A stretch of DNA of 64,000 nucleotides from Bacillus sp. ISL-18 (lineage in GTDB: Bacteria > Bacillota > Bacilli > Bacillales > Cytobacillaceae). The stretch is from NCBI RefSeq assembly GCF_018613415.1, contig NZ_JAGGQG010000013.1, positions 62,001 through 126,000 on the forward strand. Reading direction: 5' to 3'. The notes under the pieces are model-generated. The model was not told where the DNA came from and did no database searches. It saw nothing but the letters and a program-made list of their open reading frames with translations. Positions within the stretch are counted from its first letter, which is position 1. Every line of letters starts with the position of its first letter. The translations under genes were made by a program, and so were the position numbers. Below, in pieces: positions 17,246 through 23,847 of the stretch.

Positions 17246-18003
17246 TTCGAGTGAAGTCGTTAACGAAGTTTTACGGGAAGAAGGCGGTTGTCGAGGATGT
17301 GACTGTTGATATCCAGCCAGGAAAGATCACCTCTTTTATTGGGCCGAATGGTGCCGGGAAATCAACGCTACTGTCGATGGTCAGCCGGCTGCTCCATGCA
17401 GATACTGGTGAAGTGCTTGTCAATCAGTCCAATGTCCGTATGATGAAGTCCAATGATTTTGCCAAATCGGTGTCGATTTTAAAACAATCGAATTATATGA
17501 ATGTCCGTCTCACGATCCGCGAACTCGTCTCATTTGGACGATTTCCCTATTCTAAAGGGCGGCTCACCGAAGAGGATGAGCGGATGGTCGATCAATCCTT
17601 AGCCTACATGCATCTGACGGAATTGCAGGATTGCTTTTTGGATGAATTATCAGGAGGACAGCGGCAGCGCGCCTTTATTGCGATGGTAATCGCTCAAGAT
17701 ACTCAGTACATATTGCTTGATGAGCCGTTGAATAATTTGGATATGAAGCATTCTGTTCAGATTATGAAAATACTGCGACGCCTAGTAGATGAACTAGGTA
17801 AAACAGTTGTGATTGTCCTTCATGATATTAATTTTGCCTCTGTCTATTCGGACTGGATTGTCGCGATGAAGGACGGGAAGGTGGTCAAAAATGGCCCGAC
17901 TGAGGAGATTATCCAATCGGAGGCCTTAAATGAGATTTATGATATGGATATACCGATTCAAGAAGTGAACAATTGCCGGATTTGCGTTTATTTTAATTCA
18001 TAA
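17242..18003 (+). CDS. fpbP: Iron-siderophore ABC transporter ATPase, YclP/FpbP type
   Basis: A 253-residue peripheral ATPase that powers siderophore import. Walker A is GPNGAGKST (residues ~34-42), the ABC signature is LSGGQRQR near 137, Walker B is YILLDEPLNNLD near 156-167 and the switch His is in VLHDINFA. The ATG at 17242 overlaps the fpbO stop (ATGA) and has AGGAGAGGAAAG before it. FepC/FhuC-like size and motifs fit the operon. Confidence 0.95.
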   Translation: MIRVKSLTKFYGKKAVVEDVTVDIQPGKITSFIGPNGAGKSTLLSMVSRLLHADTGEVLVNQSNVRMMKSNDFAKSVSILKQSNYMNVRLTIRELVSFGRFPYSKGRLTEEDERMVDQSLAYMHLTELQDCFLDELSGGQRQRAFIAMVIAQDTQYILLDEPLNNLDMKHSVQIMKILRRLVDELGKTVVIVLHDINFASVYSDWIVAMKDGKVVKNGPTEEIIQSEALNEIYDMDIPIQEVNNCRICVYFNS

Positions 18004-18019
18004 AAAGGGGATGAAAGAG

Positions 18020-18970
18020 ATGAGAAAGTGGAGTTTACTAGGGTTTATTTTTATGGTGATTTTGGTGTTAGTTGCTTGCGGCGGGACAAAAGAGGAGGAG
18101 GCTTCCAAGCCGGCATCCTCTAGCGAACAATCAGACGAGAAAATGACCATTAAACATCAGTATGGTGAAGCAGTGGTTGAAAAGAACCCGAAGAAAGTGG
18201 TTGTGTTTGACTTTGGTGTACTGGATACCTTAGATGAGTTAGGGGTCGAAGTGACCGGTGTCCCGCAAGTAACGATTCCTTCTTACCTGAAAAAATACAA
18301 TGATAAGAAATATACGAATGTCGGCAGTTTAAAGGAGCCTGACTTTGAAGCGATTCATGCCTTAAAGCCTGATGTAATCTTTATCTCAGCCCGCCAAGCG
18401 GAATTATACGATCAGTTTGCTGAGATTGCCCCTACGGTTTATGTAGGAATGGAATATACTAACTACATGGATTCCTTTACAAAAAATATGAATTTAATCG
18501 GTAAGATTTTTGGGAAAGAAGATCAAGTCGACCGCGAATTAACAGAGATTCAGGCAAGGGTGAACAAGGTGAATAAAAAGGCAGCTGCTCTTAACGAAAA
18601 GGGGTTGGTTGTGCTGGCAAACGAAGGGAAAGTGAGCGCCTATGGCCCAAGCTCACGCTTTGGTCTGATTCATGATGTATTTGGCTTTGGAGCGGCTGAT
18701 CAGAATATTGAAGTCTCCACCCATGGGCAAAGCATTACGTTTGAATACATTAAGGAGAAAAATCCGGACGTTTTGTTTGTGATTGACCGAGCCACAGCGG
18801 TAGGCGGGGAAATCGGGGCCAAAGAGATCGTAGAGAATGAACTAGTTAAAAAAACTTCAGCCTACCAAGAGGACCAAATCGTTTACTTAGATGCCGACTC
18901 CTGGTATCTAAGCGGCGGCGGTTTACAATCCATGAAAAATATGACTGCAGAGATAGAAGCAGCCCTTTAA
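18020..18970 (+). CDS. fpbQ: Iron-siderophore-binding lipoprotein, YclQ/FpbQ type
   Basis: A 316-residue solute-binding lipoprotein with signal peptide and lipobox LVAC (Cys near residue 21) followed by a Ser/Glu-rich linker. The mature part is a class III (BtuF-like) binding fold: KKVVVFDFGVLDTLDELGVEVTGVP near residues 60-85 and PDFEAIHALKPDVIFIS near 110. It captures the ferric siderophore outside the cell. ATG at 18020 is favoured because AAGGGG lies 9 bases upstream; ATG at 18011 is too close to it. It is the last gene of the operon, before a terminator. Confidence 0.92.
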   Translation: MRKWSLLGFIFMVILVLVACGGTKEEEASKPASSSEQSDEKMTIKHQYGEAVVEKNPKKVVVFDFGVLDTLDELGVEVTGVPQVTIPSYLKKYNDKKYTNVGSLKEPDFEAIHALKPDVIFISARQAELYDQFAEIAPTVYVGMEYTNYMDSFTKNMNLIGKIFGKEDQVDRELTEIQARVNKVNKKAAALNEKGLVVLANEGKVSAYGPSSRFGLIHDVFGFGAADQNIEVSTHGQSITFEYIKEKNPDVLFVIDRATAVGGEIGAKEIVENELVKKTSAYQEDQIVYLDADSWYLSGGGLQSMKNMTAEIEAAL

Positions 18971-18991
18971 AAGAGAATAACAGAGAAAACC

Positions 18992-19025
18992 AACGCTTGG
19001 CCATCAAAAAAAGCCAAGCGTTTTT
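18992..19025 (+). terminator. Terminator of the siderophore operon
   Basis: The stem AACGCTTGGC (18992-19001) pairs perfectly with GCCAAGCGTT (19013-19022) and is followed by TTTTT. Confidence 0.85.
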
Positions 19026-19073
19026 ATGTCGCTGTCCATTAGAGACGGACAAAAAAGGAGAAATGTTCTTTTG

Positions 19074-19088
19074 TGGTGCCTGACACCA
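19074..19088. repeat. Dispersed repeat TGGTGCCTGACACCA, copy 4
   Basis: Exact copy of the 15-base element in the leader of the histidine kinase gene, 77 bases before its start. Confidence 0.75.
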
Positions 19089-19165
19089 TGAAAATTCCCT
19101 CTTTTCTTTATCGAAAAGTTCTGTAAAATGAAGTTTGAGAGATTATGTGTTTGGGAGAGATATGT

Positions 19166-20626
19166 ATGGCTAAGAGTTTCCCTATTTTTGGCGAGCTGAA
19201 TCATTCAGATACGATTAATCCTGATGATTTAATCGACCTTTTTCTTAATAGTACAGCCGATGGTATATGTATATTGAACATGGAAAATCGGTTTATTCGC
19301 GTGAATGATATGTATACGAAAATTTTTGGCTATACCGAAACAGAGCTGGTCGGACGGAGCTTCGAGGAAATTGATCAGCCTAATTTAGCGATAGAGGTCA
19401 TCAAGGCGGTAAAACAAGGGGAGTTTTTCCACGATCTAGTAACTCAATGTTTACATAAAGATGGAAGTCTGCTTGATATAGCCGTGTCTTTTTCCCCATT
19501 ACGTAACTCAGCTAGGGAAATTATCGCCATCATTGGGATCTATCGTGATATTACCAAGCATTTAACTATTGAACGAGAATTAAATCGAACCCGTGAGCTA
19601 TATCGATTGATTACAGAAAATACCACTGATATGATCAAGCTTTATACGAAAGATAAAAAAATAATCTATGCTTCTCCGTCTCACCAAAAGTGGCTGGGAA
19701 CCTCCATGAATGAACTAATTGATCAGGAGGTATACAGTCTTATTATGCCAGAAGACAAAGAGTTTTTGGACCAAGTCTATGAGAAACTTATGAGAACAGG
19801 GGAACCCCAGCTTTTTCAGATTAAAATGAGAACGAGTGATAACAGCTTTATTGATACGGAGATCACCATTTCACCAATCCATAACGAGAAAAATGAAATA
19901 GAGTCTTATGTTACCGTGGCTCGTGATATTACCGACAGAATCAAAAATGATGAGGCACTTCGTAATTTAGATCGGCTCTCGATTATTGGTCAACTAGCTG
20001 CCGGCGTTGCTCATGAAATCCGAAATCCTTTAACCTCTTTAAAAGGTTTTTCCAAGCTATTGAAGAGTACCATTGATAAACAAAAACAAGACGACTATTT
20101 ATCGATTATCATGAATGAACTTGACCGAATTGATATGATTGTCAATGAGTTTATGTCGCTGGCGAAGCCGCAAGCCATTCAATTTAACCGGGAAAGTTTA
20201 AGCGCGATTCTTGAAAGCACCGTTAACATTCTTCATCCGCAAGCCTTATTACATAATGTGCAAATTATTAACCACTTCATTACGGATGATATCCATTTAC
20301 TAGGAAACAGAAATCAGTTAAAACAAGTTTTTGTTAATTTTTTAAAAAATGCGATTGAAGCGATGCCGTCTGGCGGTCAGGTTCATATTGATGTGCAAAA
20401 AGCTGAAGGCAATCAGGTTTTGATTCAGATTACGGATGAAGGCACCGGAATTGACAATCATCTTATGGATTATTTAGGGACGCCGTTCTATACCACCAAG
20501 GATAAGGGGATTGGACTTGGTTTAACGGTTAGTAACAAAATCATTCAAGAACATAATGGCACGATGAAAATTGAAAGTGAGTTAGGCAGAGGCACAACGA
20601 TTACTGTTGAATTAGAATATGTATAA
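19166..20626 (+). CDS. Orphan PAS-PAS sensor histidine kinase (sporulation-kinase-like)
   Basis: A 486-residue kinase without membrane helices. Two PAS domains (about 25-130 and 145-260) each end in RDIT. They are followed by a HisKA dimerisation domain with the phospho-acceptor His283 in GVAHEIRNPLTSLKGF, and a HATPase domain with NAIEAMPSGG, DEGTGI and GIGLGLTVSNKI. The wording around His283 is that of the KinA/KinE group which feeds Spo0F in the sporulation phosphorelay. No response regulator gene is adjacent, which fits. The start ATG at 19166 follows GGGAGAG. A copy of the short repeat lies in its leader and a repeat-derived hairpin follows the stop. Confidence 0.87.
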   Translation: MAKSFPIFGELNHSDTINPDDLIDLFLNSTADGICILNMENRFIRVNDMYTKIFGYTETELVGRSFEEIDQPNLAIEVIKAVKQGEFFHDLVTQCLHKDGSLLDIAVSFSPLRNSAREIIAIIGIYRDITKHLTIERELNRTRELYRLITENTTDMIKLYTKDKKIIYASPSHQKWLGTSMNELIDQEVYSLIMPEDKEFLDQVYEKLMRTGEPQLFQIKMRTSDNSFIDTEITISPIHNEKNEIESYVTVARDITDRIKNDEALRNLDRLSIIGQLAAGVAHEIRNPLTSLKGFSKLLKSTIDKQKQDDYLSIIMNELDRIDMIVNEFMSLAKPQAIQFNRESLSAILESTVNILHPQALLHNVQIINHFITDDIHLLGNRNQLKQVFVNFLKNAIEAMPSGGQVHIDVQKAEGNQVLIQITDEGTGIDNHLMDYLGTPFYTTKDKGIGLGLTVSNKIIQEHNGTMKIESELGRGTTITVELEYV

Positions 20627-20630
20627 AAAG

Positions 20631-20670
20631 GCGTCAGGCACCAGCTAATTCAGGTGTCTGACGCTTATTT
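20631..20670. terminator. Repeat-derived bidirectional terminator, copy 5
   Basis: GCGTCAGGCACC (20631-20642) and GGTGTCTGACGC (20653-20664) form a 12-base stem with one G-U pair. The arms are two inverted copies of the dispersed repeat core. The structure fills the whole 38-base gap between two convergent genes and has T-rich sequence on the plus-strand side. Confidence 0.7.
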
Positions 20671-21201
20671 TGTATAGCGGTTGGCATAGCTCGAGGCGAC
20701 AAAGGCATCTGGTTTAATTTTTGGTTCTACCCCCATGGACTCCATTCGTGTTACCATTTCTGTTACAAACTCTCTTGTCTTATTCCGTTTGCCAGCACCA
20801 ATATCGATATGCCCTTCCATGGAAAAGGTTGCTCCTTCATAGAGATAGGGCAGGACAATCGCAATCAGCTGATTTTTCCGCTCTTCGGTAAACATAGCAA
20901 CAATTTCCTCCGTTAAGGATAATTCAAGTGAAATCCGCTCATGCAGCTGGGTCATTTTTCTTGGGACCACAATCTTTCTGATACAGGCCCAGACACCATT
21001 TCCTTCATTCTGAATGACAATCCCAGTGATAAAAACCGTTTGCAATTTATGAACCTGTGAATCTGTTCCCACCATCAAGCGATAGTTTCCTTTTGGGGCG
21101 GATGACATGAATAAAATGATTCGTTCAAAGACCTGTTCGAACGTGAGTCCCTTCTCTTGAAGATTTTGAAATGTATGGTGGTACATTGAATTATCTTTCA
21201 T
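20665..21201 (-). CDS. ykuK: YkuK-family RNase H-like protein
   Basis: A 178-residue cytoplasmic protein of the DUF458/YkuK family, predicted to have an RNase H-like fold. The conserved start of the fold is LMVGTDSQVHKL near residues 42-53, with the acidic Asp of GTDSQ in the position of an RNase H active-site residue; HIDIGAGKRNKTREFV near 131 and KPDAFVASSYANRYT at the end are family signatures. Its cellular role is not established; it is common in spore formers. AGAGGTGG precedes the ATG. Confidence 0.88.
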   Translation of the reverse strand: MKDNSMYHHTFQNLQEKGLTFEQVFERIILFMSSAPKGNYRLMVGTDSQVHKLQTVFITGIVIQNEGNGVWACIRKIVVPRKMTQLHERISLELSLTEEIVAMFTEERKNQLIAIVLPYLYEGATFSMEGHIDIGAGKRNKTREFVTEMVTRMESMGVEPKIKPDAFVASSYANRYTK

Positions 21202-21502
21202 ATTGAAAACACCACCTCTTTCCCTTGGATAAAAAACGTAGACTAACTCTTATTCCTATCTTATGGCGACGAGACATTTGTCGTGCGGACATCTACGACA
21301 ATCCAGTCTAATTTATATGTATGTCGTATTGACGGAAAATAGTAAAACAAGTAGGAGGCTTGGCTGGGTACGGCTAGTCCTTTGCGAGAATGGGAGCAGC
21401 AGCAGAGAAAGATTTATCTTAAAACCATTGTTTGCCTAACAATATTTATGCCAGTCCATCATTAGATAAAGAAACAAGATTAATTGGAAAAGGATGATGG
21501 AG
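21202..21502. other. Intergenic region between ykuK and the zinc-ribbon gene
   Basis: About 300 bases serving two divergent genes. It holds a 7-base inverted repeat TTGTCGT (21278-21284) / ACGACAA (21295-21301) and a further GTCGT nearby. No open frame of note and no clear promoter pair were found. Confidence 0.4.
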
Positions 21503-21661
21503 ATGGCAAAAAGAAACAGAGGAAAGACAATCAGCAATCTGCCTTCAAATGGACGGGGGACATGCCCATTATGCGCAAGAACCGGGATAAAATTGCTTTA
21601 TTCACATAAAACTGAAACAGGGCAGACCATCCAAGTTTGCAAAAATTGCCGTAAAAAATAA
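21503..21661 (+). CDS. 52-residue zinc-ribbon protein
   Basis: A short gene encoding a basic peptide starting MAKRNRGKTISNLPSNGRG with two CxxC knuckles (CPLC at 21-24 and CKNC at 46-49) spaced to bind one zinc ion. The N-terminal lysine/arginine-rich part and small size recall ribosome-associated or nucleic-acid-binding zinc ribbons. I do not recognise a named family. AAAGGAT lies 8 bases before the ATG at 21503; in-frame ATGs at 21494 and 21497 are alternatives. Coding is supported by the paired Cys motifs and the clean stop. Confidence 0.65.
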   Translation: MAKRNRGKTISNLPSNGRGTCPLCARTGIKLLYSHKTETGQTIQVCKNCRKK

Positions 21662-21688
21662 CGTTTCATGAGTTGCTGCCTATATTAT

Positions 21689-21721
21689 ATTGTTAACTAA
21701 TTAAAATTTTAAGTTGACAAT
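21689..21721 (+). promoter_or_regulatory. BirA operator of bioY
   Basis: ATTGTTAACT (21689-21698) and AGTTGACAAT (21712-21721) form an inverted repeat (one mismatch) spaced by 13 bases, which is the layout of the Bacillus BirA biotin operator. The right arm contains a -35-like TTGACA (21714-21719), so BirA-biotinyl-AMP would block the promoter of bioY. Confidence 0.85.
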
Positions 21722-21778
21722 AGACACTCTTACCATTTATTTTTAAGATAAGATAAAAAATAAGGGTGGGAGACAAAA

Positions 21779-22372
21779 ATGAGGAAATTAAGGGCACTAG
21801 ATTTAACACTTGCAGCCATGTTTGTTGCACTCATGGCCATCGGGGCAAATATATCGACGATTGCTCCATTTTTACATGTCGGTGGAGTTCCGATTACACT
21901 ACAGACCTTTTTTGCTATTTTAGCAGGAGCAATTTTAGGAAGCCGTTTAGGCTCAATTGCCATGATTGTTTATATGTTAGTAGGCTTAGTTGGGGTTCCT
22001 GTATTTGCTGACTTTACCGGCGGGCTGTCGATCATCATTAGACCTACATTTGGCTTTATTCTTTCTTACATTTTAGCGGCGTTTATTATTGGGAAAATCG
22101 TTGAAACGAATAAAAGTCTGCCTGCGTTTATTATAGCCTCATTAATCGGCATGGCAGTCAACTATCTGTTCGGCACCAACTGGATGTACTTTGCTTACAA
22201 ACTTTGGGGATCTGCACCAGAAGGATTCTCCTACAAAATGGCGTGGTTATGGATGGTCGCCCCGCTGCCAAAGGACCTATTCCTATCCATCCTAGCCGGA
22301 ATAATGGCCCACCGCCTCGAAAAAACCGTCCTATCCAAGGGCCAATTCAAACAACTCAAACGTGGTGCCTGA
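21779..22372 (+). CDS. bioY: Biotin transporter S component BioY
   Basis: A 197-residue membrane protein with about six helices, the substrate-binding unit of an ECF-type biotin importer. Family signatures are ALMAIGANIS (near 20), GGVPITLQTFFAILAGA (35-51), YMLVGLVGVPVFADFTGG (64-81) and the C-terminal WMVAPLPKDLFLSILAG. The upstream BirA site confirms the biotin role. No bio genes or ECF A/T genes are adjacent, so it shares the common energising module or works alone. The last codons and the stop (TGA within GGTGCCTGACACC) are supplied by a dispersed repeat, giving the C-terminus KRGA. Confidence 0.94.
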   Translation: MRKLRALDLTLAAMFVALMAIGANISTIAPFLHVGGVPITLQTFFAILAGAILGSRLGSIAMIVYMLVGLVGVPVFADFTGGLSIIIRPTFGFILSYILAAFIIGKIVETNKSLPAFIIASLIGMAVNYLFGTNWMYFAYKLWGSAPEGFSYKMAWLWMVAPLPKDLFLSILAGIMAHRLEKTVLSKGQFKQLKRGA

Positions 22373-22377
22373 CACCA
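22363..22377. repeat. Dispersed repeat TGGTGCCTGACACCA, copy 6, overlapping the bioY stop
   Basis: Exact copy of the 15-base element. Its internal TGA (22370-22372) is the stop codon of bioY, so the element overlaps coding sequence. Confidence 0.75.
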
Positions 22378-22399
22378 TTACTCACTTTGTCACAATGTA

Positions 22400-22440
22400 A
22401 AAAGCGGTTCAACCTGTAGAGGTTGAGCCGCTTTTGCTTT
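22400..22440. terminator. Bidirectional terminator after bioY
   Basis: A 15-base stem AAAAGCGGTTCAACC (22400-22414) / GGTTGAGCCGCTTTT (22421-22435), one G-U pair, with T/A tracts on both sides between convergent genes. Confidence 0.85.
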
Positions 22441-22444
22441 AACT

Positions 22445-23308
22445 TTAAGTTCTGGATGCTAAGGAGCCTTGATGGAGAGATTTACTAATGTATTCGGTGA
22501 AGTAAAGGGAGAGGCAAGATAGTACAATGTAATACCATGTGTCCCACCATACTAAACTGTGGAGGATTTCGGCACGTCTCAGTAAGAGTGTGGCGCAGTA
22601 CATACAAAGTCCGATAACAAGGTACTTGCCCCAGCGTGGTAACGGTTGATATTTGGCGATAAACACATAAACAACGCTGGCACATAAATAAAAAATGGTC
22701 GAAAAAGCGATCGTATCTTTAGATTGGTTAGCAAAAAAACCAAACTCATAATAGCGATTAGAAAAAAATATAATCGGGATAATATGCAGCGAACCTGAAA
22801 AGGGGCTTATAATCAGATATAAACAAAGGAAATGAAAAAAACCTTTTAAAGAGACACTCATTTTTCGATAAAGAAATTTAGCAAATAAGAAATAAAATGG
22901 CAGGCCTAAGGAAGTATAGACAGTCCTCCACCAGTAATGCTTATAGATATGCAGTTCTAAAAACAGCCATTCAATCCCTGCATACAAACCAATTGTAAAT
23001 GCCACCCAAAGCCAATTTTTATGAAAGGATGCAAGGAAGGTGGCGGCTACAGGTAAGGTTAAGGCATTAGATGCAATGGCTCCCCAAACACTATCATAAA
23101 TAGGATTGTGTTTGATGAAATGAGGATAATATTGATAGCTGCTTAAAAAGGTATAAATAACAGCCTCAATGATATACCCTGCCCCGACCATGCCTATAAA
23201 AGTTAATAACGCGCTTCTGACATCTGATTTTATACATATATAAATAAGAAGAATGATACTAATGAATCCAAGTCCGAGATAGCATAATGAATTTAAATCC
23301 ACTATCAT
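22445..23308 (-). CDS. Multi-pass membrane protein of unknown function
   Basis: A 287-residue, strongly hydrophobic and aromatic protein with about eight membrane helices. Notable segments are a helix-rich N-terminus (LGLGFISIILLIYICI), the loop YQYYPHFIKHNPIYDSVWGA near 58, and GIEWLFLELHIYKHYWWRTVYT near 112, which recall the CBO0543-type membrane family seen in spore formers. This placement is tentative and no catalytic motif can be read. It uses an ATG start with GGGGGTATG upstream and shares a terminator with bioY. Confidence 0.6.
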   Translation of the reverse strand: MIVDLNSLCYLGLGFISIILLIYICIKSDVRSALLTFIGMVGAGYIIEAVIYTFLSSYQYYPHFIKHNPIYDSVWGAIASNALTLPVAATFLASFHKNWLWVAFTIGLYAGIEWLFLELHIYKHYWWRTVYTSLGLPFYFLFAKFLYRKMSVSLKGFFHFLCLYLIISPFSGSLHIIPIIFFSNRYYEFGFFANQSKDTIAFSTIFYLCASVVYVFIAKYQPLPRWGKYLVIGLCMYCATLLLRRAEILHSLVWWDTWYYIVLSCLSLYFTEYISKSLHQGSLASRT

Positions 23309-23473
23309 ACCCCCTTTAAAAAAATAGTATCCATCTCATAATGAAATTTATTCAATAGCAGCCTAACATAAGACAATAGGCCCATGACACAGTAGAAGCC
23401 TATCATGTAAAATTTAGCTACAATTGTAAAAAAATTCTTTAAATTTACTCAACCAGGCAATTATAAAACATAA

Positions 23474-23495
23474 TTTTGAAATGGGTTTCATAATT
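23474..23495 (-). promoter_or_regulatory. Operator-like sequence, distal copy
   Basis: Read on the minus strand this is AATTATGAAACCCATTTCAAAA, nearly identical to the copy at 23721-23742. It has palindromic arms TGAAA-N4-TTTCA but lacks the central CG of a cre site. Confidence 0.55.
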
Positions 23496-23697
23496 AGTTA
23501 GTTATTTTTGGTATCAAGAAATATAAAAAAAAAGATTTGGTCAATCATCCGTTAATCAGCATATATATTAAACTTGGCAGTTTAGAAAAGTAATGATAAA
23601 GTATCAGCAATATAAAAAAGGGGGACTTTAGGTTCGTTTAGAAACAACACTTTGATGGCAATTAGGGGGGTGATGAAAATTTAGTTATCTAAATAAT

Positions 23698-23711
23698 TGT
23701 AAGCGTTTCTA
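23698..23711 (+). promoter_or_regulatory. cre-like CcpA site before the GH2 gene
   Basis: TGTAAGCGTTTCTA agrees with the CcpA consensus TGNAANCGNWNNCA at all but the penultimate position. Catabolite repression of the galactan island would be expected. Confidence 0.55.
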
Positions 23712-23720
23712 TTATTAGAG

Positions 23721-23742
23721 AATTATGAAACCGATTTCAAAT
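23721..23742 (+). promoter_or_regulatory. Operator-like sequence, proximal copy, also cre-like
   Basis: AATTATGAAACCGATTTCAAAT contains TGAAACCGATTTCA (23726-23739), a full match to the cre consensus and a palindrome. It is an inverted near-copy of 23474-23495. Confidence 0.6.
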
Positions 23743-23847
23743 TGTGGTTTTTTTTGAAATCAAGCAGTCTAAAAAAGGTAAGGTTTTCAAATTCAAAAGT
23801 ACTTTACTCATCAGGATTAAGATTTATATCAAACGGGAGGTTGGCAA

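Larger units (their letters stand above)
23309..23847. other. Long regulatory region upstream of the GH2 gene
   Basis: A 539-base AT-rich gap without a credible gene, at the left edge of the polysaccharide island. It contains two inverted copies of a 21-base operator-like sequence (23474-23495 and 23721-23742), a cre-like site (23698-23711), a strong GGGGGG ribosome-binding-like run followed by a 4-codon frame (GTG ATG AAA ATT TAG, 23670-23684) and a 6-base hairpin ATTTAG/CTAAAT (23679-23694). No certain promoter could be placed. Confidence 0.5.
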
